Shown here piece by piece: positions 27,109 to 36,127 of a DNA stretch of 64,000 nt. Location of the stretch: positions 434,001-498,000 of the forward strand of contig NZ_CP117267.1 in NCBI RefSeq assembly GCF_007000325.2, given 5' to 3'. Each line of letters begins with the position of its first letter. Within the stretch, counting starts at the first letter, position 1. The notes under the pieces are model-generated. The model worked only from the letters and a program-made list of their open reading frames with translations. It made no database searches and was not told where the DNA came from. The DNA is from Rhizobium rhododendri. Lineage in GTDB: Bacteria; Pseudomonadota; Alphaproteobacteria; Rhizobiales; Rhizobiaceae. Both the position numbers and the translations under genes were made by a program.

Positions 27109-29667
27109 ATGACATCGACCTATCAGAGCTTTACGCTCGATACCCGTAATATGACGTCGACGTTGTCGCGAGTGTCCTCGCAGACGACGACCAAGCGCGA
27201 TATCGACTATTACAATGCCCACATCGGCAATGTGAAGACGCTCGACGATCTCATGGGCGACTACCAGCTCTACAGCTACGCCATGAAAGCCTATGGCCTG
27301 GAAGACTTCACCTATGCCAAGGGCTTCATGAAGAAGGTCTTCTCCAGCGACCTCAGCGATGCCACCAGCTTTGCCAACCGCCTGAACGATCCGAAATACA
27401 AGCAGATTGCCGCCGCCTTCAACTTCGGTGCATCCGGCACGCCGACGGCGCAGACGGCTGCGACCTCGACGAAGATGTTCGGGGCAGCTGCCACCAAGAC
27501 GACCGACGCTTCGATCGGCCTCTACCAGCAGTCCTTTGCCACGGAAGAGGCAGCGGCGAAGACCGAGACGGACTATTACGATGCCAATATTGGCTCCGTC
27601 AAAACAGTCGACGACTTACTGAAAAACACCCGCCTCAGGGATTACGTGCTGAAGGGCTACGGCATCGATCCGACGAACGTCTCGAACAGCTTCCTGAAGT
27701 CGATGCTGACCAGCGACCTCAGCGATCCCGCCAGCTTCGTTAACGTCAACGGCAGCGCGGCTGGCAAGGCGATTACGGCACAGTTCAATTTCAATGCCGA
27801 CGGCACCATCTCCACCACGACAGCCGACGCGGACAAGGCCTATTACGAAGCCAACATCGGTGCGGTGAAGTCGGCGACCGATTTCGTCTCCGACCGTCGG
27901 CTTTTCGACTATGCCAAGGCAGCCTTCGGCGTCCCCTCGAAAGTCACGGACGTGCAGTTCGCCGCATCGGTGGCCGACGCTGCCACGGCGGAACGATACG
28001 GCCTGACCTCGACACTGGCGCAATTCAACTTCCAGGCGGATGGAAAGGTGGCCGATGGTGCTGTGATCCAGACCGCCGACCAGATCAGCACGACATCCGC
28101 AAACTATGTTGCCCAGTATAAAAGCCAGGCCCAGACCCTCGGCCAGCGCTCGGCAGTCATGGACGCCTATAACGACACGGTGCCCACCTTCGTTACCGGC
28201 GCCGCTGCAGCCGACGATGCCGCATACTACAAGGCAAACATCGGTTCGGTGACGTCTGTCGAGGAACTGACCCACAACAAGCGGCTCTTCGACTATGTCA
28301 AGATCGCCTACAATCTGGAGGGGCTCGACGGGCAGGCGAATGAAAATACGCTGCGCTATGACTTCGAGACGGCCATGGAAGACCCGACCTATGCCAAGCT
28401 GATCGGCTTTTCCGATGTGGTCGCGCAGTTCAACTTCCAGTCCGATGGCACCGTGGCATCGGGCACGCAGGCCCAGACGGCCGCCCAGCTCGCGGCTGCG
28501 ACAAAATCCTACACCACCAACTACAAGGCGGAACAGGCGGCCACCACCGTCGATGCCGTGGCCAACTACAAGACCCGCATCGCGGCCGTGAAGACCATCG
28601 ACCAGTTCTTTGCGAGCAACGCCACCGCCGACAAGAGCAAGGCAAACGACAATCTCCCCGAACTCTACCAGATGGCGTTGCGCTCCTATGGTATCGGCGA
28701 GACTGAGATCTCCAAGGGCCAGATGAAGAAGATCATGGAGAGCGATCCCTATGATCCGAAAAGCTACGTCAACACCCTGAAGGACGACCGTTTCGTCAAT
28801 CTGGCAAAAGCGTTCAATTTCGACAGCGAGGGCAAACTGAAGCTGCCGGTCACGGCTCTCTCGACCACGCAGATCAACGCCTACATCTCGGAATATTCCA
28901 AGGACAGCAAACGCGGACTGACCGGCCCCGCTCTCACCAAGGCGGTCGCCCAGATCAAGACCGACGCCACCTATTTCGCGACCAAGATGGCCGATGTCAC
29001 CAACCTGTCCGACTTCCTGAAGGACAGCAAGCTGACGAACTTCGTGCTGACGGCCAACGGCCTCGATCCGAAGAAGATCACCGCCGACACGCTGAAAAAG
29101 GCATTCACCTCGGATCCCGCCAAGGCCAACAGCTTCATCAACACTGCGGCGGGGGCGCAATTGAAGCCCATCGTCGACGCGTTCAACTTCGGCATCGACG
29201 GCAAGCTCGTGGACACCAAGCTCGGCTCGGCGCAGAACAAGGGCGCCCTGGATTCGACGAACGACCTCTACCTTCACCAGACCCTGGAAAAGCAGGAGGG
29301 CGAAACCAATGACGGCATCCGGCTTGCGCTCTATTTCCAGCGCCAGGCGCCTGCCATCAATTCCGTTTACGACATCATGGCCGACAGCGCGCTGTATTCA
29401 GTGATCACCACCACCTACAGCCTGCCCAGTGCCATTTCGTCGATGGATGTCGACGCGCAGGCAAAGCTACTGAAAAAGTTCATTAATATCGACGACCTGC
29501 ACGACACAAAAAAGCTGAACAAGCTGCTGCAGCGCTTCTCGGTGGAATACGACCTGAAGAATAACAACACCGGATCGTCGTCGGCGCTCTCCATCCTGCA
29601 GCCCTCCGGATCCTTCGGCGTCAGCGCCGACACGTTGCTGTCGATCGCCCAGCTTAAGCGCGGTTAG
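27109..29667 (+). CDS. Large DUF1217 repeat protein
   Basis: An 852-residue soluble-looking protein without signal peptide or membrane segment. It is built from repeats that begin with Tyr-Tyr/Phe-x-x-x-Ile-Gly-x-Val-Lys and end in Phe-Asn-Phe followed by an Asp-Gly turn. Starts lie near residues 34, 155, 244, 371, 484, 620 and a weaker one near 741. This is the DUF1217 domain, often found in rhizobial proteins near flagellar genes, and of unknown function. No flagellar gene is in this window. The repeat structure and N-terminus without leader recall secreted flagellar-axis proteins, but that is speculation. It follows the lyase-like gene by 90 bases. Confidence 0.75.
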   Translation: MTSTYQSFTLDTRNMTSTLSRVSSQTTTKRDIDYYNAHIGNVKTLDDLMGDYQLYSYAMKAYGLEDFTYAKGFMKKVFSSDLSDATSFANRLNDPKYKQIAAAFNFGASGTPTAQTAATSTKMFGAAATKTTDASIGLYQQSFATEEAAAKTETDYYDANIGSVKTVDDLLKNTRLRDYVLKGYGIDPTNVSNSFLKSMLTSDLSDPASFVNVNGSAAGKAITAQFNFNADGTISTTTADADKAYYEANIGAVKSATDFVSDRRLFDYAKAAFGVPSKVTDVQFAASVADAATAERYGLTSTLAQFNFQADGKVADGAVIQTADQISTTSANYVAQYKSQAQTLGQRSAVMDAYNDTVPTFVTGAAAADDAAYYKANIGSVTSVEELTHNKRLFDYVKIAYNLEGLDGQANENTLRYDFETAMEDPTYAKLIGFSDVVAQFNFQSDGTVASGTQAQTAAQLAAATKSYTTNYKAEQAATTVDAVANYKTRIAAVKTIDQFFASNATADKSKANDNLPELYQMALRSYGIGETEISKGQMKKIMESDPYDPKSYVNTLKDDRFVNLAKAFNFDSEGKLKLPVTALSTTQINAYISEYSKDSKRGLTGPALTKAVAQIKTDATYFATKMADVTNLSDFLKDSKLTNFVLTANGLDPKKITADTLKKAFTSDPAKANSFINTAAGAQLKPIVDAFNFGIDGKLVDTKLGSAQNKGALDSTNDLYLHQTLEKQEGETNDGIRLALYFQRQAPAINSVYDIMADSALYSVITTTYSLPSAISSMDVDAQAKLLKKFINIDDLHDTKKLNKLLQRFSVEYDLKNNNTGSSSALSILQPSGSFGVSADTLLSIAQLKRG

Positions 29668-29708
29668 TTTTATCGAGGAATGGGCGGTCCGGAGCCATAA
29701 TCCGCAAG

Positions 29709-29739
29709 GGGCTCGGCCGCGCGTTGCGCGGCTCGGCCC
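29709..29739. terminator. GC-rich hairpin between convergent genes
   Basis: GCCGCGC/GCGCGGC with a GTT loop, extended by an outer GGGC/GCCC pair across a small internal loop. It lies between the convergent DUF1217 and lipoprotein genes. No T run follows on either strand. Confidence 0.4.
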
Positions 29740-29745
29740 GGCGGG

Positions 29746-30204
29746 TTAGCCCTGTGGCTGGAAAGCCAGGACCTGCCACTCGTTGTCGCCGACAAGACAC
29801 GTCTTGCCGTAGAAGTTGGCGATCCCGTCATAGGCGTGACGGGTGGTGCGGAACTGCCGGCAGACCTGGCCGGTCGCATTGTTTTCGACAATCGTATCGA
29901 TCACGCCGGCGCTGCCGGTCGAGGCATTGGCCCAGGCCAGAGGCTGGCCCTTGAGCTTACTGAGATCCGCCGATGTCACGGCGTTGCGCACGGTGACTTC
30001 GTCGGACACGGTATCGGAGGCGGGTGGCGTCTTCGAGACGGCACCTGTGGTCACCGACTTGTCCACCTTGGCGGAACTGAAAAGATCCATCCCGCCGGTG
30101 GTGCAGCCGGAAAGCGACAGAAGAGCGATGCCCATGGCAGCGATGATGCCGCGCTTTGAAAGCAGGCCCTTTGTATAGACTGTCGATCTTGTTATGACTT
30201 TCAC
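29746..30204 (-). CDS. RT0821/Lpp0805-type surface lipoprotein
   Basis: A predicted envelope lipoprotein: a basic N-terminus, a hydrophobic stretch and the lipobox LSGC with the lipidated Cys about residue 34 of this start. The C-terminal half (ENNATGQVCRQFRTTRHAYDGIANFYGKTC) resembles the rickettsial/legionella RT0821/Lpp0805 outer-membrane antigen family. The start is uncertain: GTG at 30204 gives about 152 residues, and another GTG at 30237 adds eleven. It is divergent from pdxH, with a spacer of about 63 bases. Function unknown. Confidence 0.7.
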   Translation of the reverse strand: MKVITRSTVYTKGLLSKRGIIAAMGIALLSLSGCTTGGMDLFSSAKVDKSVTTGAVSKTPPASDTVSDEVTVRNAVTSADLSKLKGQPLAWANASTGSAGVIDTIVENNATGQVCRQFRTTRHAYDGIANFYGKTCLVGDNEWQVLAFQPQG

Positions 30205-30267
30205 CCGTATGTTGCTGGGCCAGACAAACCTGGACACTTTGATTAAAATCCGGAGCGCTTAACCAAT

Positions 30268-30888
30268 ATGTCGGAAAACGAGTTAACAAGCAGTGACTTC
30301 ACCCTGCAAAACGAGCCTTTTGTGCTGTTTTCGAGCTGGTTGGAAGAGGCGCACGCCTCTGAGTTGAATGATCCGAATGCAGTTGCGCTGGCAACGGTGG
30401 ATGAAGATGGTCTGCCGAACGTCCGCATGGTCCTCCTGAAGGGTTTCGATCACCAAGGATTCGTATTCTATACAAATTTCGAAAGTCAGAAAGGCCAAGA
30501 ACTGCTTTCGGCGAAAAAAGCGGCCATGTGCTTTCACTGGAAATCGCTGCGACGCCAGGTGCGGTTGCGCGGTCCCGTCGAGGTGGTGACCAACGAAGAG
30601 GCCGACGAGTATTTCAAATCCCGGCCGCGCGGCAGCCGGATCGGCGCCTGGGCGTCGAAACAGTCACGGCCGCTGGAAAGCCGGTTCGCGCTGGAAAAAG
30701 CTGTCGCGGAATATACGGCGCGCTACGCCATCGGCGAAATCCCGCGTCCCGAAAACTGGTCCGGCTTCCGCATCCGCCCGCAGTCGATCGAGTTCTGGAA
30801 GGACGGCAAGTTCCGGCTTCACGACCGCATTGAGTTCCGCCGAACGGCCGAGGATGCGGCCTGGGATAAGGTACGCATGTATCCCTGA
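30268..30888 (+). CDS. pdxH: Pyridoxamine 5'-phosphate oxidase
   Basis: FMN enzyme that oxidises pyridoxine or pyridoxamine 5'-phosphate to pyridoxal 5'-phosphate. The 206-residue length is standard. The FMN-binding core ([27 protein letters not shown]), the RQVRLRG strand and the C-terminal substrate segment ([22 protein letters not shown]) are complete. It is convergent with the deacetylase gene after four bases. Confidence 0.95.
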   Translation: MSENELTSSDFTLQNEPFVLFSSWLEEAHASELNDPNAVALATVDEDGLPNVRMVLLKGFDHQGFVFYTNFESQKGQELLSAKKAAMCFHWKSLRRQVRLRGPVEVVTNEEADEYFKSRPRGSRIGAWASKQSRPLESRFALEKAVAEYTARYAIGEIPRPENWSGFRIRPQSIEFWKDGKFRLHDRIEFRRTAEDAAWDKVRMYP

Positions 30889-30892
30889 CCAG

Positions 30893-31951
30893 TCATCCCT
30901 TTCCGACAATCCGCATGGGAATGCCGGAAGCCAGGGCCTCGACGTAACGGGGCTTCTGGTAATATCCGTTCAGGGAAATCCGCGGCAACAGCGTCATCGG
31001 CGCTGCTGCCGTTGAAAGCACGGTCCCCGGTCGCGTCGTCACGCCGACGGTAAACCCAAGGCTCGCCGCGATCTGTGCCTCGCGCGCCGATACCGCGCCG
31101 GCAGTGCCGTAGGGGTAGGCAACCGTGGTCGGGCGTCGGCCGGTGATGGCCGCCACATAATCCGCCGATTCGCGGATCTCGAAGGCGACTTCCGCGGGGC
31201 TGAGCCTTGCGAGCGCCCGATGGCTGACGGTATGGGCGCCGAGCGACGCCAGGGGGTGGCGCGCCAGTGCCTGAAGCTCGCCAAAATCCATGATCAGCGC
31301 GCGCACGATCTCCAGCGGCTGGATGCCTTCATCCTCTGCCAGCCAGTCGATGGCCGATACTGCCTCCATCTCGTCCGTCCCGTGCACGAAAGCTGCAAAC
31401 CGCTCGAAGGCGAGTTGCTTTTGCTCGAGGTCGCCGACATCAAGCCGTTCCAGGCCCCGGCCAAAATCGAAGGCCAGCGTCTCGCGCTCCCTGAGGAGAA
31501 CGGAAAGCGTCTCCCACCACATGCTGTGGGTTCGCTCGGAAAGCCCCTTGGCAACGAAGATCGTCACCGGGACGCCGTGCCGCTCGAACACGGGCAATGC
31601 ATGCTCGACATTGTTGCGGTTGCCATCGTCCAGCGTGAATGCGGCAAAGCGGGTGGCCCCGCCAGCGGCTATGCGTTGCGGCAGTTCGTCGAGGGCCACA
31701 AAGACCCGCCCCTCCGCCTTCAGTTCGCGGATGGCCCGGTCGAGAAACTGCGGCGTGATTTCGAGGTGCCGGTTCGGCTCGAAGGGGAGGGGGCTGTACG
31801 GTCGCACATGGTGAAGAGTGAAGATCGCACCGACACCGGCGGCCGCCTTCATTGCCCCAAGCGATTTCAGCAGCAACGCCGCATCCAGCCCTGCGCCGAC
31901 AACCGTCCGCTTGAGCCGGCGTCGGAGCTCTGGGCTGATGAAGTTTGCCAT
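30893..31951 (-). CDS. Polysaccharide deacetylase (NodB-like domain)
   Basis: Predicted carbohydrate esterase family 4-like deacetylase, 352 residues. The metal-binding Asp motif appears as TLDDG (the family norm is TFDDG) and the second motif His-X3-His as AHTVSH; a later segment RRPTTVAYPYG is the motif-3 region. No clear signal peptide is present, although residues 15-45 are hydrophobic. A roughly 100-residue insertion rich in Glu/Leu lies between motifs 1 and 2. It could act on an envelope polysaccharide or lipid-linked sugar; the substrate is unknown and no exopolysaccharide cluster is adjacent. Confidence 0.83.
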   Translation of the reverse strand: MANFISPELRRRLKRTVVGAGLDAALLLKSLGAMKAAAGVGAIFTLHHVRPYSPLPFEPNRHLEITPQFLDRAIRELKAEGRVFVALDELPQRIAAGGATRFAAFTLDDGNRNNVEHALPVFERHGVPVTIFVAKGLSERTHSMWWETLSVLLRERETLAFDFGRGLERLDVGDLEQKQLAFERFAAFVHGTDEMEAVSAIDWLAEDEGIQPLEIVRALIMDFGELQALARHPLASLGAHTVSHRALARLSPAEVAFEIRESADYVAAITGRRPTTVAYPYGTAGAVSAREAQIAASLGFTVGVTTRPGTVLSTAAAPMTLLPRISLNGYYQKPRYVEALASGIPMRIVGKG

Positions 31952-32194
31952 GATGTCGGTCCGGGTCTGGGGTCATGGCCAGGTTCGGCCAGGCCCAGAA
32001 TAGGCCGATGCCACTTAACCCTTGCTAAATTATGCTTAAATTCGTCGATATTAACCTGCCCTTTACCGTGACACGTAAAATTGGCGGTCAAGCGCGATTA
32101 TTGCCTCGATATCGCGCCAAAATCACGCTTTTGTCGCATAATTGCACAGCCGGCCGTCGCGGCGAGCTGGCATTTGTTTCGGTTGGGGACAGGT

Positions 32195-33499
32195 ATGAAG
32201 AAAATCTGGGTGGCTCTCTCGGCAGCTGTCGTGCTGGCGAACTCGTCTATTGCCGCCTATGCCGGCAGTGCCTACTTCATCATGGATGCGAAGAACGGCA
32301 AGGTCCTGGCGTCGCAGAGTGCCGACGAGCTGAACCATCCGGCATCGCTCACCAAGATGATGACCCTCTATCTGGCCTTCGAGGCGCTGCATCGCGGCAA
32401 GCTCGGCTGGAACTCCGAACTCAAGGTGTCGAGCAACGCCGCCGGCAAGAGCCCCACCAAGCTCGGCCTTCGTCCGGGCACCACCGTCAGCGTCCGCGAA
32501 GCCGTCAATGGCATGATCATCAAGTCCGCCAACGACGCCGCGACCGTCATGGCCGAGGCGCTCGGCGGCAGCGAAAGCAACTTCGGGCGGATGATGACGG
32601 CCAAGGCCCGCCAGCTCGGCATGAGCCGGACCACCTTCGTCAATCCATCGGGTCTCCCCGATCCTCGCCAGATCACCACCGCCCGCGACATGTCGACGCT
32701 CGCCGTCGCGCTGATCAACGACTATCCGACCGAGTATCGCCTGTTTTCGCAGACCGGCTTCGTCTATCGCGGCCGGCCGATCCGTGGCCACAACAACCTG
32801 ATGTACCGCTACAAAGGCATGGACGGCATCAAGACCGGCTACACCAATGCCTCCGGCTTCAACATCGTCAGCACGGTGCGCGATGGCAATCGCCGCCTCA
32901 TCGGCGTCGTCCTCGGGGGCCCCACGGCGCGTGCCCGCGACGACAAGATGGCCGGATTGCTTAATCGATACATGAGCCAGGCATCGTCCGGCGGCGGCAG
33001 CCGTCTGGTCGCAAGTATCGGTGGCCGTGCTGCTCCCCGTGAAGTCGAGGTCGCATCCGCATCGCCTGACATCGATGTGCCGGCTCCCCTGGCGCCGCGC
33101 CGTACCACCGTCATCACCCGCACGGTCGCCACGGCGACCGGTCTTGCCGTGCCGATCGAACGGCCGCAAGCGATGCAGGAAATAGTCAACAGGGCCGAGG
33201 CGGAGGACGATGCGCCTTCGGCTGAGATGACGGCATCGACCGGCTCGTCTGGTGGTGCCTGGCAGGTTCAGATCGCCGCCACGCCTTCTGCCAAGGCGGC
33301 CAAGGATCTGCTGGCGACGGCACAGGCGAAGACCGGCGGCCCGCTGCTGAACGCCTTTGCCTACACGGAAGAAGCCGGCAAGGGCTCGAAGAAGGTCTAT
33401 CGCGCCCGCTTCGTCGGCTTCGAAAGCCGCGCCGCCGCCGACAATGCCTGCAGCGCGCTGAAGAAACACGATTTCAAATGCATGGCGATGCCGGGCTGA
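32195..33499 (+). CDS. D-alanyl-D-alanine carboxypeptidase with C-terminal SPOR domain
   Basis: Periplasmic low-molecular-weight penicillin-binding protein (peptidase S11, DacA/DacF type) that trims peptidoglycan pentapeptides. The product has 434 residues; a signal peptide ends near residue 23 (AYA). The active-site motifs are S51-LTK54, S111-A-N113 and K213-T-G215. After a Pro/Ala-rich linker, residues about 350-434 form a SPOR domain (GAWQVQIAATPS onwards) that binds denuded septal glycan, so the enzyme is likely recruited to division or growth sites. The start at 32195 gives the clean signal peptide; the upstream extension is not plausible. Confidence 0.92.
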   Translation: MKKIWVALSAAVVLANSSIAAYAGSAYFIMDAKNGKVLASQSADELNHPASLTKMMTLYLAFEALHRGKLGWNSELKVSSNAAGKSPTKLGLRPGTTVSVREAVNGMIIKSANDAATVMAEALGGSESNFGRMMTAKARQLGMSRTTFVNPSGLPDPRQITTARDMSTLAVALINDYPTEYRLFSQTGFVYRGRPIRGHNNLMYRYKGMDGIKTGYTNASGFNIVSTVRDGNRRLIGVVLGGPTARARDDKMAGLLNRYMSQASSGGGSRLVASIGGRAAPREVEVASASPDIDVPAPLAPRRTTVITRTVATATGLAVPIERPQAMQEIVNRAEAEDDAPSAEMTASTGSSGGAWQVQIAATPSAKAAKDLLATAQAKTGGPLLNAFAYTEEAGKGSKKVYRARFVGFESRAAADNACSALKKHDFKCMAMPG

Positions 33500-33521
33500 C
33501 TTTGGCCACGTCCGCTGTCCT

Positions 33522-33553
33522 TTCACCCGTCGGGATAGACGCCGACGGGTGAA
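33522..33553 (+). terminator. 12-pair hairpin after the carboxypeptidase gene
   Basis: TTCACCCGTCGG (33522-33533) pairs perfectly with CCGACGGGTGAA (33542-33553) around an eight-base loop, 23 bases after the stop codon. No T run follows, so it may act as an mRNA-stabilising end or attenuator before the MazG-like gene. Confidence 0.5.
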
Positions 33554-33589
33554 TCATGCATCTCTCCATCAGAACGTATGGAGAACGAA

Positions 33590-33898
33590 ATGCTTGGCGA
33601 TTTGTCTGCGAAGTTCGAAGAAGCGTCACGGTCTTACGCCGAGCAGAACGGCATCATCCGCGACACTGAGTGGTTCTTGCTGAAGCTGCAGGAAGAGGTC
33701 GGGGAACTGACGCAGGCCTTCAACCGCAAGACCGGCAGGGGCCGTCGAAAAGGCCTGTCGGACGAGCAGCTCGCAGAGACTATGGAAGATGAAGCCGCAG
33801 ACGTCCTGGGCCACATCCTGCTCTTTGCAAAGGCCCACGATCTCGACATTGCAGCTGCTGTCGAGCGGAAGTGGCGGTTCACGCCCGATATCCGCTGA
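33590..33898 (+). CDS. MazG-like nucleotide pyrophosphohydrolase
   Basis: An all-alpha NTP pyrophosphohydrolase-like protein of 102 residues. The metal-binding pattern of the family is visible as KLQEEVGELTQAF followed by MEDEAADVLGHI. The substrate may be a damaged or non-canonical nucleoside triphosphate. Two ATGs compete: 33578 and 33590; only the second has a correctly spaced GGAG (33580-33583), so I start there. It is convergent with tldD. Confidence 0.8.
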   Translation: MLGDLSAKFEEASRSYAEQNGIIRDTEWFLLKLQEEVGELTQAFNRKTGRGRRKGLSDEQLAETMEDEAADVLGHILLFAKAHDLDIAAAVERKWRFTPDIR

Positions 33899-33953
33899 AA
33901 GCCGTCACGGCTAGACCACATCCGATATGGCCGACCGCATCGATTTCCGAGCC

Positions 33954-35369
33954 TTAAGCCTTCGTCCCACCCACAGTCACCTGATCCATCCGCAGATGCG
34001 GCTGGCCGACGCCGACGGGGACCCATTGGCCGCCTTTGCCGCAATTGCCGATGCCGGTGTCGAGGCTGGTGTCGTTGCCGATCATCGAGACGCGCTTCAT
34101 CGCATCCGGGCCGTTGCCGATCAGCATGGCGCCCTTGATCGGCGCGCCGATCTTGCCGTTTTCGATCATGTAGGCCTCGGTGCAGCCGAAGACGAACTTG
34201 CCGGAGGTGATGTCGACCTGGCCGCCGCCGAAGGAAACTGCGTAAATGCCCTTCTTGACCGACGCGATGATTTCGGCCGGTGTCTTGTCGCCGGACAGCA
34301 TGAAGGTGTTGGTCATGCGCGGCATCGGCACGTGGGCGTATCCCTGCCGGCGGCCGTTGCCGGTCGGCTGCATGCCCATCAGCCGGGCGTTCTGGCGATC
34401 CTGCATGTAGTTGACCAGCTTGCCGTTCTCGATCAGCACGTTGTAGGCCGACGGCGTACCTTCGTCGTCGATGGTGATCGAGCCGCGGCGGTTTTCGATG
34501 GTGCCGTCGTCGACGACGGTCACTCCCGGCGCAGCGACCATCTCACCCATCAGCCCGGCAAAGGCGGAGGTCTTCTTGCGGTTGAAATCGCCTTCGAGCC
34601 CATGTCCGACGGCCTCGTGCAGCATGACGCCCGGCCAGCCATTGCCGAGCACGACATCCATCGTGCCGGCCGGCGCTTCCAGGGCGTCGAGGTTGACCAG
34701 TGCCTGGCGTAGCGCCTCGTCGGCCCCGTAGTGCCAGTTGTCCCCGGTGATGAAATCGCCAAAGCCGACGCGGCCGCCCGTGCCGTAGGAGCCGGATTCC
34801 TGCCGGTCGCCGTCGCCGACCATGACTGAAATATTGATGCGCGTCATCGGTCGGATGTCGCGGACGCGGTGGCCGTCGGCGCGCAGGATGTCGACGACCT
34901 GCCAGGAGGCGGCGACCGATGCAGTGACCTGGCGGACCTTGCCGTCCTTGTCGCGCAGATAGCTGTCGATCTGCTGCAGGAGCTTGGCCTTGTCCTCGAA
35001 GCTCGGGCTGCCGATCGGGTTTTCGTCGCTGTACAGCCGCGTGTTCGTGCGCTGCGGGGCCGCGGCGTAGGAGCCGGCATAGCCGCGCGTCACTGCGCCG
35101 ACCGCATCGGCCGCGCGCTTCAGGGCGGCTTCTGAGAGATCGCCGGCATGGGCATAGCCGACCGCCTCGCCGGCGACGCTGCGCAGGCCAAAGCCCTGTT
35201 CGGTGTTGAAGCTGCCGCCCTTCATCCGTCCGTTGTCGAATGTCAGCGATTCCGACTGGACGTGTTCGACGAAGAGTTCGCCATCGTCGGCGCCGTTGAG
35301 CGCATCGGCGACGATGCTGCGCAGCTTGGTTTCGTCGGTGTCGAACAGGGTAAGCAGATCGGTGTTCAT
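33954..35369 (-). CDS. tldD: Metalloprotease TldD
   Basis: Zinc metalloprotease subunit that works with PmbA/TldE in cleaving modified peptides and antitoxins. The 471-residue product has the active-site HEAVGH motif (LHEAVGHGLEGD) and the long C-terminal domain with conserved SGGGQVD-like (FGGGQVDITSG) and GxGxCGKGGQ segments. The ATG at 35369 starts the conserved N-terminus; 30 additional upstream codons have no resemblance. The partner pmbA is not in the window. Confidence 0.94.
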   Translation of the reverse strand: MNTDLLTLFDTDETKLRSIVADALNGADDGELFVEHVQSESLTFDNGRMKGGSFNTEQGFGLRSVAGEAVGYAHAGDLSEAALKRAADAVGAVTRGYAGSYAAAPQRTNTRLYSDENPIGSPSFEDKAKLLQQIDSYLRDKDGKVRQVTASVAASWQVVDILRADGHRVRDIRPMTRINISVMVGDGDRQESGSYGTGGRVGFGDFITGDNWHYGADEALRQALVNLDALEAPAGTMDVVLGNGWPGVMLHEAVGHGLEGDFNRKKTSAFAGLMGEMVAAPGVTVVDDGTIENRRGSITIDDEGTPSAYNVLIENGKLVNYMQDRQNARLMGMQPTGNGRRQGYAHVPMPRMTNTFMLSGDKTPAEIIASVKKGIYAVSFGGGQVDITSGKFVFGCTEAYMIENGKIGAPIKGAMLIGNGPDAMKRVSMIGNDTSLDTGIGNCGKGGQWVPVGVGQPHLRMDQVTVGGTKA

Positions 35370-35430
35370 GAAATTGGTACTCCGTTCATGCCGATGTAGG
35401 TCCGGCGCGCAGGCAGAGCAAGCCCGGCGA

Positions 35431-36045
35431 TCAGGGAAGGGCCGTATAACCTTCGGCAAAGCCTTTCAGGTCGACGGGAATGCCGATGCCTTCTTCCTGC
35501 GTCTGGAAGACGGTGAAGGTCGCGGTCGTGCCTTTGCGCAGGGTGCCGAGCAATTGCTCCTCGAGCACGACTTCGGCGTAGCAGCCATCCGAGAAGCAGC
35601 GGGCGAAATAGGCGTTGCCGATGTCGGCGCCATCGATGTACAGGCCGAGACCGTTCGGCAGCAGCACGCTCAGCGGCGCCTGTACCCTGAGCAGTCCGGT
35701 CTTGCCGCCGGGCGCCTTGGACACGGCAACCGAAATCTGCATCTCCGGCCGCTCCTGCGACACGACGCTCTGCATCAGCACGCATTTCTTGTTGGGGCTG
35801 TTGTCCGCAGTGCCGCAGACTTCCGTCCAGGCGCCGAAGGTGGTCTTCGCCTGGCTGGAAGCGGGTGGAGGCGTGGCGGGTGCGGGAGCCGGTGCCGGCT
35901 GTGCTTCAGGGGCGGGGGCAGGCGCTGCCGGTTGCGGGGCGGGCGTCGTCTGCGCCGTGGCGGGTACGCTGGCGACCGCCCATGCAAGAAGCGCCGCGGC
36001 GACAGTGCGGGGTACCCAAAAGCCGGCAAGTAAACCAAACCGCAT
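35431..36045 (-). CDS. Invasion-associated locus B (IalB) family protein, copy 1
   Basis: A predicted periplasmic protein of 204 residues. The signal peptide ends near residue 32 (ATAQ). A Pro/Ala-rich linker (about 33-63) precedes the IalB domain, which has paired cysteines (EVCGTADNSPNKKCVLMQ and ARCFSDGCYAEV). IalB was named for erythrocyte invasion by Bartonella, but in free-living rhizobia its role is unknown. A GAAGAGG site precedes the ATG. It lies 82 bases downstream of a paralogue on the same strand, of identical length. Confidence 0.88.
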   Translation of the reverse strand: MRFGLLAGFWVPRTVAAALLAWAVASVPATAQTTPAPQPAAPAPAPEAQPAPAPAPATPPPASSQAKTTFGAWTEVCGTADNSPNKKCVLMQSVVSQERPEMQISVAVSKAPGGKTGLLRVQAPLSVLLPNGLGLYIDGADIGNAYFARCFSDGCYAEVVLEEQLLGTLRKGTTATFTVFQTQEEGIGIPVDLKGFAEGYTALP

Positions 36046-36127
36046 TGAAGCCTCTTCCAAGAAGGTCGCGCGCCCCGCAGAACGGGACGCCATGAACCGT
36101 TAAGTCCCGGCGATCACGCCGGAGACA

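Noticed and set aside
27616..29277. A 553-codon minus-strand open frame opposite the DUF1217 gene
   Set aside because: Val/Gly/Arg-rich shadow without motifs; the repeated pattern it shows is the mirror of the DUF1217 repeats.
31952..32194. CtrA-like site before the carboxypeptidase gene (TTAA-N7-TAAA)
   Set aside because: One half-site is mismatched and AT-rich patches of this kind are expected by chance; not listed as a feature.
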